Shown: positions 27,138 to 36,320, numbered from the stretch's first letter. The stretch: DNA of 37,510 nucleotides from Roseiflexus sp. (GCA_017743475.1 JAGHYV010000046.1:1-37510), one strand, 5' to 3'. Notes: generated from the letters alone by a model not told the origin. Translations and numbers: made by a program.

Positions 27138-28964
27138 TCACGCTGCCCGGAGCAGCGGTTCATCGCGGAACTGGCGGCGATGCAATTCGGCGTACAACCC
27201 GCCGCGCGCGAGCAGTTCTTCGTGTGTGCCGCGCTCGACAATCCGCCCCTGATCGAGCACCAGCACCAGATCGGCATCGTGCACGGTCGAGAGACGGTGG
27301 GCAATGACGAAACTGGTGCGCCCACGCAGCAAACGACGCAGCGCCTGCTGGATCAACTGTTCGGTGCGCGTATCGACGCTGCTGGTCGCCTCGTCGAGAA
27401 TAAGGATGCGTGGATCTGCCAGGATTGCGCGTGCAATCCCGATCAACTGACGTTGCCCCTGACTGAGGTTGCTCCCCCGTTCACTCAGGTGCGTCTGGTA
27501 CCCATCCGGCAGTCGCATGATGAAATCATGCGCATTTGCAGTCCTTGCAGCCGCTTCAACCTCTTCATCGGTCGCGTCGAGGCGTCCATAACGAATGTTA
27601 TCGGCGATTGTACCGGAGAAGAGAAAACTATCCTGGAGCACAACTCCCATCTGGGAGCGCAGACTGGCGCGCGTCACCTTGCGCACATCAACGCCGTCGA
27701 TCAATACCGCCCCGGCGCTGACATCGTAGAAACGTCCGATCAGGTTAACCAGCGTCGTTTTGCCAGCGCCGGTCGGACCAACCAGCGCAATCGTCTGCCC
27801 TGGCTCAGCAACCAGGCAGATATCCTTGAGTACGTAGCGCTCTCCATCCACCGGTTGATCTCCGGGTCGAGCGCCATAACTGAACCACACATGATCGAAC
27901 TCGACCCGTCCCTCGACCCGTGGCAGTTCCTGGGCGTCGGGATCATCAACCAGATCGGGGGGGGTGTCAAGCAGAGCAAAAATACGCTCCGCCGCCGCCA
28001 GCGCCGACTGAGCAGTCGTATAAAACGCCGAAAGTGCCTGCACCGGGCGGAAGAACTGCTGCACATACGTCAGAAATGCTACAACCACACCGATGGTCAC
28101 CGCGTTTTGCAGAACCAGCCAGCCGCCAAAACCCGCCACAATAGCGACAGCAATGGTCGAGAGTATATCCACAGCTGGCATAAACGCCGACGTGATCGCA
28201 GTCGCATTCACATTTGCATCACGATTTGCTGCATTGCGTTCCGCAAAGCGCTGCTGGTTAAGAGCAGTGCGCGTAAACGCCTGCGCAACCTTGACGCCTG
28301 CAATTTCTTCCTGAATATCCGCTGACACATCGCCAATCGTCGCGCGGGTGCGTCGGAACGCCCGGCGCGACAACTGCGAGAACAGACCGGTCATCCAGAT
28401 CATCACCGGGATAACGACGAAGCTTGCCAGCGCCAGTCGCCAGTCGAGGGCGATCATTGCCACCAGGATGCCGATCAATCCGAACAGGCTGCCGAGCACC
28501 TGTACCAGACCCTGACCCATCAACTGGGTGATCACTTCGGTGTCGTTCACCACACGCGACATCAACTCACCAGCCGGGCGGCGGTCAAAGAAGCGCAATG
28601 ACATCCGCTGCAATGCGGCGAAGATTTCGCTGCGCAGCTGCGCCAGCACCTGTTGCCCCACCTCACCCATCAGCATGAACTGATACCGTCCGGCAGCCAG
28701 ACCGGCGACATACACCACCAGGAGCCATAGCATCAGGCGATTCAATTCGTTCCCATCACGCTGTGCGATTGCGCCATCAATCGCCACGCCGATCAGCAAC
28801 GGACCCAGCGCCTGAGATGTTGCTGCAATCACAACCAGCATAAGGATCGCCAGTAATCGCCGCCAGTAGGGGCGCAAATAGCCAAGGAGCCGACGCGCGA
28901 CCGCGCCCCGTTGTTCCGCCCGCTCTTGCGGCAACTCGGCAACCCGCTGCAACATATGCATCAT
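27138..28964 (-). CDS. ABC exporter half-transporter with catalytic Walker B glutamate
   Basis: This 608-residue fused exporter half has a six-helix membrane domain (about residues 35-320) and an ATPase domain (about 350-600). Walker A is GPTGAGKT, the signature is LSQGQ (not LSGGQ), Walker B is ILILDEATSSVD with the catalytic Glu, and the H-loop is IAHRLSTV. Its partner at 29485-31329 carries a degenerate Walker B and H-loop but a perfect signature. The two thus form one canonical and one degenerate ATP site, as in heterodimeric exporters such as TM287/288. The start overlaps the reductase stop (28961-28964). The substrate is unknown; drugs, lipids or peptides are usual. Confidence 0.93.
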   Translation of the reverse strand: MMHMLQRVAELPQERAEQRGAVARRLLGYLRPYWRRLLAILMLVVIAATSQALGPLLIGVAIDGAIAQRDGNELNRLMLWLLVVYVAGLAAGRYQFMLMGEVGQQVLAQLRSEIFAALQRMSLRFFDRRPAGELMSRVVNDTEVITQLMGQGLVQVLGSLFGLIGILVAMIALDWRLALASFVVIPVMIWMTGLFSQLSRRAFRRTRATIGDVSADIQEEIAGVKVAQAFTRTALNQQRFAERNAANRDANVNATAITSAFMPAVDILSTIAVAIVAGFGGWLVLQNAVTIGVVVAFLTYVQQFFRPVQALSAFYTTAQSALAAAERIFALLDTPPDLVDDPDAQELPRVEGRVEFDHVWFSYGARPGDQPVDGERYVLKDICLVAEPGQTIALVGPTGAGKTTLVNLIGRFYDVSAGAVLIDGVDVRKVTRASLRSQMGVVLQDSFLFSGTIADNIRYGRLDATDEEVEAAARTANAHDFIMRLPDGYQTHLSERGSNLSQGQRQLIGIARAILADPRILILDEATSSVDTRTEQLIQQALRRLLRGRTSFVIAHRLSTVHDADLVLVLDQGRIVERGTHEELLARGGLYAELHRRQFRDEPLLRAA

Positions 28965-29434
28965 ATACGTTGATCCCTGATCGTTTTCAACGTTCCGACC
29001 GGACTCAATCGGAGAATCGGAAGGCGTCGTGTTGTGCGCTGCCGGTATTTCTCATAGGCAGGATAGAGAGCAACCAATCGCCGCCACAATCGCTCATATT
29101 CCTCCGGATCATCGATCTCAATGGCGACAGCAGAGGTCACAAGCCCGTGATCCTCGACTACGACGCGCGGATCGGCGCGCACATTGAGATACCAATGTGG
29201 CGGCGTATCACTGCCGCCCCACGAGCCAACCACAACATAGTCGCCGCCGTCACGCACGAACAGTAAAGGGGTAATACGTTTTTTCCCGCTGCGCCGACCG
29301 GTCGTGATGAGGAGAAGACAGTGACGCCCCAGAAGCGGATGCGGCAATGCGCCGTGCGTCAACCGATAGAGCGCCACGTGCACCGCAGTCGCAACCTTAA
29401 CCAACTGGACGAACAACGGATGATGCTTTGCCAT
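28961..29434 (-). CDS. Deazaflavin-dependent nitroreductase family protein
   Basis: This protein of 157 residues belongs to the split-barrel family that includes mycobacterial Ddn, whose members use F420 or flavin. The segments LLLITTGRRSGKKRITPLLFVRDG (about residues 42-65), YVVVGSWGGSDTPPHWYLNVRADP and the end EYERLWRRLVALYPAYEKYR are characteristic. It lies between the two halves of a heterodimeric ABC exporter and overlaps the second by 4 bases, so it is in the same transcript. This suggests it modifies or detoxifies a compound that the exporter also handles. Cofactor use cannot be settled from the sequence. No strong ribosome-binding site was seen. Confidence 0.88.
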   Translation of the reverse strand: MAKHHPLFVQLVKVATAVHVALYRLTHGALPHPLLGRHCLLLITTGRRSGKKRITPLLFVRDGGDYVVVGSWGGSDTPPHWYLNVRADPRVVVEDHGLVTSAVAIEIDDPEEYERLWRRLVALYPAYEKYRQRTTRRLPILRLSPVGTLKTIRDQRI

Positions 29435-29484
29435 AGGTCAGTCATCATTTGTGCTGTGCAGGACGCTGACGCTCCATATAGCGC

Positions 29485-31329
29485 TCAGCATACATCCCTG
29501 ACTACGTTAGAATGTTCAACCTGCTGCCGTGACGGGGGTCCGACTTCCACCAACTCTCGCACGCCGCCAAACTGCGAGTCAATGATCTCGCCGTAGAGAG
29601 CGCTGGTTGCCAGCAACTCCTCGTGCGTACCCTGCGCAACAATGCGACCGTTATCGAGCACCAGGATCAGATCGGCACGACGCACTGTACTGATGCGTTG
29701 TGCAATGACAAACGAGGTGCGCCCCTTCATCAATCGTTCGAGCGCCAGTTGAATCTGATACTCAGTTTCCGCATCGACGGATGAGGTGCTGTCATCGAGG
29801 ATCAGAATGCGCGGATTACGTAGAAGCGCACGCGCGATGGCAATTCGCTGCTTCTGACCGCCTGATAATCCGACGCCGCGCTCGCCAATGATTGTGTCGT
29901 ACCCATTGGGAAGGGCAATAATAAACTCGTGTGCCTGTGCTGCGCGCGCAGCCGCTTCGACTTCGGCATCTGTCGCATTAGGGCGACCGTAGGCAATATT
30001 GTCGCGTACACTGCCGCTGAACAGCGTGGTATCCTGCAACACAATCCCGATCTGCGCCCGCAGACTTTCGAGCGTCACATCGCGCACATCGATCCCGTCG
30101 ATGGTGACGCGACCGTGGGTAACATCGTAGAAACGCGGGATGAGATTGATAATTGTACTCTTCCCAGCGCCAGTCTTCCCCAGAATGGCAACCGTCTGCC
30201 CCGGTTCTGCGACGAATGAGACATCCTTGAGGATGTACTTCTCCTCGCGTATCGGGCGTCGCGCATCGGACACTGGATGATCGTCCGCCCTGACGCCATA
30301 GCCAAACCAGACATGATCAAACACAACACGCCCGTTGATCGGCGGAAGCGGGCAAGCGCCGGGACGATCGCGCACCTCGCTCTCGACATCAAGCACCTCG
30401 AAAATGCGCTCGGCGCTCACTGCTGCACGGGTCAGCTGTGCCATGATCATGCCCAACATCATTAGCGGCATGATCAGCAACGCCAGGTAGGTGTTGAACG
30501 CTACAAGTTCGCCGATGGTCAATGCTCCACCGATCACCTGATATCCACCAAACCAGATAACCGCCAGCGTGCCAAGGTTGCCGATGAAAAAGATCAGCGG
30601 GAATGCCAGCGACATGGCGCGGATCGAATGCAGGTTGGCGTCAAGCAGGCGCTGATTCAGGTGACTATAGCGCTGCCACTCATATGGTTCACGTGCGAAT
30701 GCCTGCACCACCCGCACACCGGCAAGATTCTCCTGCAACGCCGTGTTGAGTGCGCCCAACCGCTGCTGGATCTGATCGAACAGCGGTCGCACCACATTCA
30801 TAAAGAAGCTAATGACTCCCGCCATCAATGGCACGGTTAGCAGAACGATCAGCGCCAGTTGCCAGTTCATCAACAACATCATTGCAATGCACCCAATGAT
30901 CAGCGCAGCGGCGTTCAACAACTGCAACAGACCCATGCCGATGAAGGTGCGCACCTGTTCGACATCACTGGTGATCCGGGTCATTAACTGCCCGGTCTGC
31001 GCCCGATCGTGATAGGAAAAACTCAGCCCCTGTATCTTGGCGAAGAGAGCATTGCGCAGATCGTAGGCAACCGCTTGCGATGCCTTTTCGGACCAGAAAC
31101 CGGACGTAAAACTGAACACGCCGCGAATGACAGCGATACCGACCAGCGCAACCGACAGCCACGCTAGCGCACCTGGATTGCGTGCTGTGATGCCCTGATC
31201 GATCAGCAATCGTAGTGCTTGCGGCGTGACGAGGTTGGTGCCAGCCGCCAGGACAAGGCTTACAAATGCGCCAAGAGAGAGCCAGAGATACGGCTTCAAG
31301 AACGTCAGCGAGCGACAAAGCGGACTCAT
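29485..31329 (-). CDS. ABC exporter half-transporter with degenerate ATP site
   Basis: This is the 614-residue partner of the exporter half at 27138-28964. The membrane domain spans about residues 10-320 and the ATPase about 335-585. Walker A is GKTGAGKS and the signature LSGGQKQR is canonical. Walker B is ILILDDSTSSVD (Asp for the catalytic Glu) and the H-loop His is Gln (VIAQRIST). Both changes mark the non-hydrolysing site of a heterodimeric exporter. AGGAG lies 7 bases before the ATG, inside marR, and the two genes overlap as ATGA. The last 30 residues extend beyond the ATPase. Confidence 0.93.
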   Translation of the reverse strand: MSPLCRSLTFLKPYLWLSLGAFVSLVLAAGTNLVTPQALRLLIDQGITARNPGALAWLSVALVGIAVIRGVFSFTSGFWSEKASQAVAYDLRNALFAKIQGLSFSYHDRAQTGQLMTRITSDVEQVRTFIGMGLLQLLNAAALIIGCIAMMLLMNWQLALIVLLTVPLMAGVISFFMNVVRPLFDQIQQRLGALNTALQENLAGVRVVQAFAREPYEWQRYSHLNQRLLDANLHSIRAMSLAFPLIFFIGNLGTLAVIWFGGYQVIGGALTIGELVAFNTYLALLIMPLMMLGMIMAQLTRAAVSAERIFEVLDVESEVRDRPGACPLPPINGRVVFDHVWFGYGVRADDHPVSDARRPIREEKYILKDVSFVAEPGQTVAILGKTGAGKSTIINLIPRFYDVTHGRVTIDGIDVRDVTLESLRAQIGIVLQDTTLFSGSVRDNIAYGRPNATDAEVEAAARAAQAHEFIIALPNGYDTIIGERGVGLSGGQKQRIAIARALLRNPRILILDDSTSSVDAETEYQIQLALERLMKGRTSFVIAQRISTVRRADLILVLDNGRIVAQGTHEELLATSALYGEIIDSQFGGVRELVEVGPPSRQQVEHSNVVRDVC

Positions 31330-31808
31330 GAAATTTCTCCTGAGACAGAACCAACCGGCGTCGGACGGGATGTAGTGAGCAACGTGCGCAGGGCGCTCAG
31401 CCCATCGTACAGGCGAGCGCGATCATGGGCATCGAGCTGCGCGAGCAGTGCAGCAGCGACGTCTCTCGCAGCGTGGATCATTGCCGCATGCGCTGCGTGA
31501 CCGGCAGGCGTCAGGTGCAGCACGACTTTACGGCGATCATCTGGCGCGGTGGTGCGCGCCACCCACTCGCGCTGCACCAGCACATCCACTGTGCGCGACA
31601 TCGACGACGGCGTGACCTGATGCGCTGCCGCGAGTTCGCTCAAACTCCACGGACGATCTGCAAGCATCGCCAGCATGCGCAGTTGCACCAGCGTCGGCAT
31701 GTCGTCATCGTCACCGTAGCGCTGGCGCATGGTGCTGGCGATGGTGCGCATCAAGCCTGGAACAGTATCCAGTAGCAACGCTGCGCATTCGTAAGCGGAG
31801 GCGGGCAT
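31326..31808 (-). CDS. MarR-family regulator of the exporter operon
   Basis: This 160-residue winged-helix regulator is the first gene of the exporter operon. The recognition region is WSLSELAAAHQVTPSSMSRTVDVLVQ (about residues 55-80) and the wing is TTAPDDRRKVVLHLTPAG, both typical of MarR. As in other MarR-exporter operons it probably represses its own operon until a toxic ligand binds. The ATG at 31808 opens the family-like MPASAYECAALLLD. A TTG at 31829 is possible and neither start has a clear ribosome-binding site. The stop overlaps the ABC start by 4 bases. Direct repeats at the promoter are candidate binding sites. Confidence 0.9.
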   Translation of the reverse strand: MPASAYECAALLLDTVPGLMRTIASTMRQRYGDDDDMPTLVQLRMLAMLADRPWSLSELAAAHQVTPSSMSRTVDVLVQREWVARTTAPDDRRKVVLHLTPAGHAAHAAMIHAARDVAAALLAQLDAHDRARLYDGLSALRTLLTTSRPTPVGSVSGEIS

Positions 31809-31823
31809 GGGAAACGATGTACC

Positions 31824-31846
31824 ATACAACGTTCAGACAATACAAC
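31824..31846. promoter_or_regulatory. Candidate MarR operator: direct repeat ATACAAC x2
   Basis: ATACAAC occurs at 31824-31830 and again at 31840-31846, 16 bases apart (about one and a half helix turns). They flank the predicted transcription start of the exporter operon and the second copy overlaps its -10 box. MarR proteins usually bind inverted repeats, so this is only a candidate. Confidence 0.35.
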
Positions 31847-31873
31847 TATACCGGAATTGTGATCGAGCGTCAA
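31845..31873 (-). promoter_or_regulatory. Predicted promoter of the marR-ABC operon
   Basis: On the minus strand, TTGACG (31873-31868), 17 bases and TATAGT (31850-31845), starting near 31838. It is the same -35 and spacing as seen for hsdM and rplU. Confidence 0.62.
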
Positions 31874-31901
31874 ATCCGCCAGCGGATAGAACAGGGGGGC
31901 G

Positions 31902-32417
31902 TCAACTTCCCGCGCGCGATTCCCCCGGCGGTTGAGTGTCAGGGAGCGACGACGCTCGTCGCAGGTGATCGACGGTGAGCGTATAGGCGCGCGCGAAGCC
32001 GCCAACATACCGGGCACTGTCGGCAGTAAAACGGTAGAGATTGAAATCGGTGAAATCAAAGAGCATCGCTGCTGCCGGATGACGCGCAAGGTAGCGTTCG
32101 CGTCCGGTCGCGTATTCCGGGGTGTCTTTTGCCACCAGGTCAACGACGCCGCTGAGCGTGATGCGCGCCAGCGTTTGCACATCCGCCGTTGCGGTGGTCT
32201 CCGGCTCGGCGATCAGCAGTGCTGCACGTCGATCAGCGCGCAGGTGGCGGGTGTGTGGCGAAAGATCACTCAGATGGAGCAGATACCCGCACAGGTCATC
32301 CTCGACAGCATACGCTACCAGCGACACAAACGGCGCACCTTTAGCCAGCGTTCCCAGTGAGGCGACACGCTGACCGCGTATGAGCCGTGCCACGAATGGA
32401 AGTTCTTCTTGAAGCAT
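31902..32417 (-). CDS. Pyridoxamine 5'-phosphate oxidase-fold (HugZ-like) protein
   Basis: This 171-residue split-barrel protein is probably FMN- or heme-binding. LIRGQRVASLGTLAKGAPFVSLVAYAVEDD (about residues 12-41), HLSDLSPHTRHLRADRRAALLIAEP and the later DFTDFNLYRFTADSARYVGGFARA match the heme-utilisation/PPOX group. The His residues in LHLSDLSPHTRHL are those conserved in the group. The ATG at 32417 has AGGGAG 6 bases upstream; a start 19 codons earlier is unlikely. It is divergent from lysJ with an 80-base intergenic region that must hold both promoters. The exact substrate is unknown. Confidence 0.85.
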   Translation of the reverse strand: MLQEELPFVARLIRGQRVASLGTLAKGAPFVSLVAYAVEDDLCGYLLHLSDLSPHTRHLRADRRAALLIAEPETTATADVQTLARITLSGVVDLVAKDTPEYATGRERYLARHPAAAMLFDFTDFNLYRFTADSARYVGGFARAYTLTVDHLRRASSLPDTQPPGESRAGS

Positions 32418-32497
32418 AGCGACTCCCTGAGCATTTTCAGGTATGATACAGTAGATCGCCCAACCGGTCGTCACACACCGTCATTCAGGAGATGATC

Positions 32498-33667
32498 ATG
32501 ACGCTACCGCTCAGTGAGTCTATCATATCCGCCGAGGCAGCATACACGTCCGGCGTCTACCCCAAACGTCAGGTTGCGATTGTCCGTGGCGAAGGCGCCC
32601 TGCTCTGGGATGCCAATGGACGCATGTATATCGACTGCGTTGGCGGACAGGGCGCTGCAAACCTGGGTCATGCCCATCCTGCGATTGTGGCAGCCATCCG
32701 TGAACAGGCGGAGCGCCTGATCAGTTGCCCGGAGATTTTCTACAACGACCAGCGTGCCGCGTACCTGACAGAACTGGCAGCCGCGCTGCCCTTTGCTGCG
32801 CGGATTTTTCTGTGCAACTCGGGCGCGGAGGCAGTCGAGGGCGCAATCAAAATCGCGCGCCTGAAGACTGGACGAACCGGGATCGTTGCGGCTGTGCGCG
32901 GGTTCCACGGCCGCACGATGGGGGCGCTTTCGGCAACGTTCGAGCCAAAGTACCGCGAGCCGTTTATGCCGCTCGTGCCCGGCTTTTCCCACGTACCGTA
33001 CAACAATGTGGACGCAATCGATGCTGCGGTTACCGGGGAAACCGCGGCGGTTCTGCTGGAACCGGTGCAGGGTGAAGGCGGCGTTCATCCTGCACTGCCC
33101 GGGTATCTGCAGGAGGTCGAGCGCATCTGCTGCGAACGCGGCGCGCTGCTAATCATCGATGAGGTGCAGACCGGTTTCGGGCGCACGGGTGCGTTGTTCG
33201 CTATTGAGCATCATGGCATTGCACCGGCTATCCTTTGTCTGGCAAAATCGATCGCTGGCGGGTTGCCGATGGGCGCCATCGCTATCAATGCCGTCCTTGG
33301 TCCGTTGCCGCCAGCCAGTCACGGTACGACATTCGGCGGATCGCCGCTTGTCTGCGCTGCTGCTCGCGCTGCGTTGCGCACGCTGCGTGATGAGGATTTG
33401 CCACGTCAGGCTTCGGAGAAGGGTGCATACTTCCTTGAACGCCTGAGCGCGCTGCGTCTGCCTCGTGTGCGCGCCGTGCGCGGTCAGGGGTTGCTGATCG
33501 GCATCGAACTGAAAGAGCGGGTGCAGCCCTTCCTGGTTGCGCTGATGGAACGCGGCGTGCTGGCATTGCCCGCCGGACCGAATGTGTTGCGGTTATTGCC
33601 GCCGCTGGTCATTACACACGAGCAGATCGACGTCGTGATCGCTGCAATCGCTGAGGTGCTGGCATGA
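32498..33667 (+). CDS. lysJ: LysW-gamma-L-lysine/ornithine aminotransferase (LysJ/ArgD family)
   Basis: This is a class III PLP-dependent aminotransferase of 389 residues. The PLP lysine is in [13 protein letters not shown], the Asp contacting the pyridine nitrogen is in [14 protein letters not shown], and [18 protein letters not shown] and [15 protein letters not shown] are ArgD/LysJ signatures. Its 4-base overlap with lysK indicates the lysine branch that uses LysW as amino-group carrier (amino donor step before release), though it may also serve arginine. AGGAG sits immediately before the ATG at 32492 and 6 bases before the ATG at 32498, so I use the latter. LysW, LysX, LysY and LysZ are not in the window. 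Confidence 0.9.
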   Translation: MTLPLSESIISAEAAYTSGVYPKRQVAIVRGEGALLWDANGRMYIDCVGGQGAANLGHAHPAIVAAIREQAERLISCPEIFYNDQRAAYLTELAAALPFAARIFLCNSGAEAVEGAIKIARLKTGRTGIVAAVRGFHGRTMGALSATFEPKYREPFMPLVPGFSHVPYNNVDAIDAAVTGETAAVLLEPVQGEGGVHPALPGYLQEVERICCERGALLIIDEVQTGFGRTGALFAIEHHGIAPAILCLAKSIAGGLPMGAIAINAVLGPLPPASHGTTFGGSPLVCAAARAALRTLRDEDLPRQASEKGAYFLERLSALRLPRVRAVRGQGLLIGIELKERVQPFLVALMERGVLALPAGPNVLRLLPPLVITHEQIDVVIAAIAEVLA

Positions 33668-34764
33668 TGCTCGATCCCGTCGCCCTACTCACCCGCATGC
33701 TGGAAATCCCGTCTGTTTCCACCCAGGAAGCGGAACTGGCGCATGTTCTGACGGCGGAGATGGCGCGTCTGGGGTTCGACAGTTTTGTTGACGAAGCTGG
33801 AAATGCAGTCGGCATTGTCGGCGCCGGGCCTGATCTGGTGCTGCTCGGTCATATCGACACCGTTCCGGGGCAAATCCCGGTGCGCATCGAGAACGGCAGG
33901 CTCTACGGTCGCGGCGCGGTTGACGCCAAAGGACCGTTCGCTGCATTCATCTGCGCTGCGGCGCGTCTGGCAGCGTCGGGGGAGCGTCTGCCATTCCGCC
34001 TTGTGCTGATCGGCGCTGTGGAAGAAGAAGCTGCCTCATCGAAAGGCGCCCGCCATGCTGCTGAACGCTATCACCCTATCGCCTGCATTATCGGCGAACC
34101 GAGCGGGTGGGATCGGATCACGCTCGGGTACAAGGGGCGCCTGCTGGTGGACGGATTCTGGGAGCAGCCGATGAGTCACAGCGCCGGACGCGAGTCGTCC
34201 GCTGCTGAACGCGCTGTCGCCTGCTGGAACGATGTCGCCACCTATTGTGCAACGTACAACCAGGGGCGCGAGCGATTGTTCGACCAGTTACTCCCCTCGT
34301 TGCGCACAATCTGCAGCCGGAGCGATGGGTTGACAGAGCAGGCAGAACTGACCATCGGCGTGCGCCTGCCGCCGGATGTCCCTCCCGACATGCTGGCATC
34401 CGCCATCGCCGGGCATGCTCACGGCGGCAGGTTACGCTTCCGCGATCTCTGCCCGGCATACCGGGCAGACAAGAACAACCCGCTGGTGCGCGCATTTATC
34501 CGGAGCATCCGGGCATCTGGCGGAACGCCCGGATTCCTGCTCAAAACCGGTACATCCGATATGAACGTTGTCGGTCCGGTCTGGCGCTGTCCTATCCTGG
34601 CGTATGGTCCAGGAGACTCGAACCTCGACCACACGCCGGATGAGCACATTCTTATCGACGAGTACCTGCGCGCAATCAAGGTGCTTGAAGACGCACTGCG
34701 GCGTCTGACAGAAGTTGAGGAGGAGCAACGTTCCAACAGTGCGCGGGACGGTGCTGTTGTCTGA
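33664..34764 (+). CDS. lysK: LysW-lysine/ornithine hydrolase (LysK, M20 peptidase family)
   Basis: This zinc-dependent deacylase of 366 residues is thought to release lysine (or ornithine) from the LysW carrier. Metal ligands and catalytic residues are visible: [20 protein letters not shown], the catalytic Glu pair in [20 protein letters not shown] and the final His in [10 protein letters not shown]. The TSDMN motif ([11 protein letters not shown]) is typical of LysK as opposed to ArgE. It overlaps lysJ as ATGATG and they are probably one transcript. The C-terminus has a short polar extension. A rhaM remnant follows after 73 bases. Confidence 0.9.
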   Translation: MMLDPVALLTRMLEIPSVSTQEAELAHVLTAEMARLGFDSFVDEAGNAVGIVGAGPDLVLLGHIDTVPGQIPVRIENGRLYGRGAVDAKGPFAAFICAAARLAASGERLPFRLVLIGAVEEEAASSKGARHAAERYHPIACIIGEPSGWDRITLGYKGRLLVDGFWEQPMSHSAGRESSAAERAVACWNDVATYCATYNQGRERLFDQLLPSLRTICSRSDGLTEQAELTIGVRLPPDVPPDMLASAIAGHAHGGRLRFRDLCPAYRADKNNPLVRAFIRSIRASGGTPGFLLKTGTSDMNVVGPVWRCPILAYGPGDSNLDHTPDEHILIDEYLRAIKVLEDALRRLTEVEEEQRSNSARDGAVV

Positions 34765-34837
34765 CACCAGACTTTACCCGCGGCGCGGCGGGGCATTGCA
34801 CAACCTGCTGCGCTCCCTGAGCGTGAGGAGACGATCC

Positions 34838-34951
34838 ATGAAACGGGTCGGATGTACCCTCGAAGTCAAACCTGAACTCGTTGACGAGTACAACGCCATC
34901 CACGCCAGCATCTGGCTCAACATGCTCGATGCCCTACGCCGTCACAGATAG
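34838..34951 (+). pseudogene. rhaM: Truncated L-rhamnose mutarotase remnant
   Basis: The 37-codon frame begins [19 protein letters not shown] and continues through [12 protein letters not shown], the start of the RhaM family (about 105 residues), with GAGGAG correctly placed before the ATG. It stops at TAG (34949). Reading past the stop gives [10 protein letters not shown], which resembles the family's next segment (RNYSLF...GL), so the TAG probably replaced a Trp codon. After that the frame is lost where rhaA begins, so the rest of the gene is deleted. Confidence 0.75.
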
Positions 34952-34982
34952 CGCAACGACACGCTGTTCAGAGGAGGCTTGC

Positions 34983-36269
34983 ATGACATTCACGGCGCCG
35001 ACTCCCGCACAGATTGAAGCCGCTTACGCCGTCGCCCGTGAACGGTATGCGGCACTTGGCGTCGATACCGAAGCGGCGCTGGAGACCATGGCGACGGTCA
35101 GTCTGAGCCTGCACTGCTGGCAGGGCGATGATGTCGCCGGTTTCGAGAATCCCGGCGGTCCGCTCGAAGGTGGAATTGCCGCGACGGGCAACTATCCGGG
35201 TAAGGCGCGCAACGCCGACGAATTGCGCAGCGATCTTGATATGGTATACCGGTTGTTACCCGGTCGTCACCGTCTCAACCTTCACGCCATCTATGCCGAA
35301 ACGGGCGGAGTTAAGGTCGAGCGCGACGAACTGCGCCCTGAGCATTTTGCCTCCTGGCTCGATTGGGCAAAGGCGGGCGGACACGGGATCGACTTCAATC
35401 CAACATGCTTTTCTCATCCGCTGGCAGCCGATGGTTTGACCCTCTCTCACCCCGATCCGGCGATTCGCCGCTTCTGGATTGACCACTGTATCGCATGTCG
35501 TCGCATCGGCGCCCACTTTGGGCAGGCGCTGGGCACGCCATGCATCACAAACATTTGGATTCCAGACGGCATGAAGGATAACCCGGTTGATCGGTTGGGA
35601 CCACGTGAGCGCCTACGTGAATCGCTTGATGCTATCCTGTCAGAACCACTCGATCCAGCGCATAACCGTGACGCTGTGGAAGCCAAACTCTTCGGTATTG
35701 GCTCCGAAAGCTACGTCGTTGGTTCGCACGAGTTTTACCTGGGGTACGCGGTCCGTCGCCCTGGCGTGATCCTCTGCCTCGACACGGGGCATTTTCATCC
35801 GACCGAACTGGTCTCGGACAAAATTTCGTCCGTGCTGCTGTACGTAGACGAAATCCTGCTGCATGTCAGTCGCGGCGTGCGCTGGGACAGCGATCACGTC
35901 GTGACCTTGAGTGACGAGACGCAAGCTATCATGCAGGAGGTGGTGCGCGGTGGCTTTCTGAGTCGCACCCACATCGGTCTGGATTTTTTCGATGCCAGTA
36001 TCAATCGGGTTGCTGCATGGACAATCGGCGCCCGTAATGCCCTGCGCGCGCTGTTGATTGCGCTCCTCGAACCGACCGAACGCCTGCGCGAACTGGAACG
36101 CGCCGGGGATTTCACGGCGCGCCTTGCCCTGCTCGAAGAGTTGAAGGGCATGCCGTGGGGGGCAGTGTGGGATGCCTACTGCTACCGCCACGATGTGCCG
36201 GTAGGTGCCGGTTTCCTGAACGAAGTGCGGCGGTATGAAACTGACGTGCTCGCGGCGCGCTCCCGATGA
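34983..36269 (+). CDS. rhaA: L-rhamnose isomerase
   Basis: This enzyme interconverts L-rhamnose and L-rhamnulose. The 428-residue sequence follows Escherichia coli RhaA closely: [78 protein letters not shown] and [17 protein letters not shown]. The metal-binding His and Asp residues in those motifs are all present. AGGAGG lies 5 bases before the ATG at 34983. It sits just after the rhaM remnant. No rhamnulose kinase, aldolase or transporter is in the window, so the pathway must be completed elsewhere or is partial. Confidence 0.95.
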   Translation: MTFTAPTPAQIEAAYAVARERYAALGVDTEAALETMATVSLSLHCWQGDDVAGFENPGGPLEGGIAATGNYPGKARNADELRSDLDMVYRLLPGRHRLNLHAIYAETGGVKVERDELRPEHFASWLDWAKAGGHGIDFNPTCFSHPLAADGLTLSHPDPAIRRFWIDHCIACRRIGAHFGQALGTPCITNIWIPDGMKDNPVDRLGPRERLRESLDAILSEPLDPAHNRDAVEAKLFGIGSESYVVGSHEFYLGYAVRRPGVILCLDTGHFHPTELVSDKISSVLLYVDEILLHVSRGVRWDSDHVVTLSDETQAIMQEVVRGGFLSRTHIGLDFFDASINRVAAWTIGARNALRALLIALLEPTERLRELERAGDFTARLALLEELKGMPWGAVWDAYCYRHDVPVGAGFLNEVRRYETDVLAARSR

Positions 36270-36295
36270 ATGGTATGACATGGTATCCTGTGGCT

Positions 36296-36320
36296 CGCAC
36301 AGAGGCACAAAGGCGCGCAG
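36296..36320. repeat. Partial copy of the CACAGAG repeat after rhaA
   Basis: It reads CGCACAGAGGCACAAAGGCG and continues CGCAG: two or three 9-base-like units without a clear opposite arm. It begins 26 bases after the rhaA stop. Confidence 0.4.

Noticed and set aside
27123-28325. 400-codon open frame on the plus strand opposite the ABC exporter.
   Set aside because: The minus strand encodes an unmistakable ABC transporter. The plus-strand frame has the composition of an antisense shadow and no domain.
23035-31831. Shared 11-mer GTACCATACAA at the hyuB and marR promoters as proof of a regulon.
   Set aside because: Chance repeats of 11 bases are expected many times in a window of this size; mentioned only as a weak hint.
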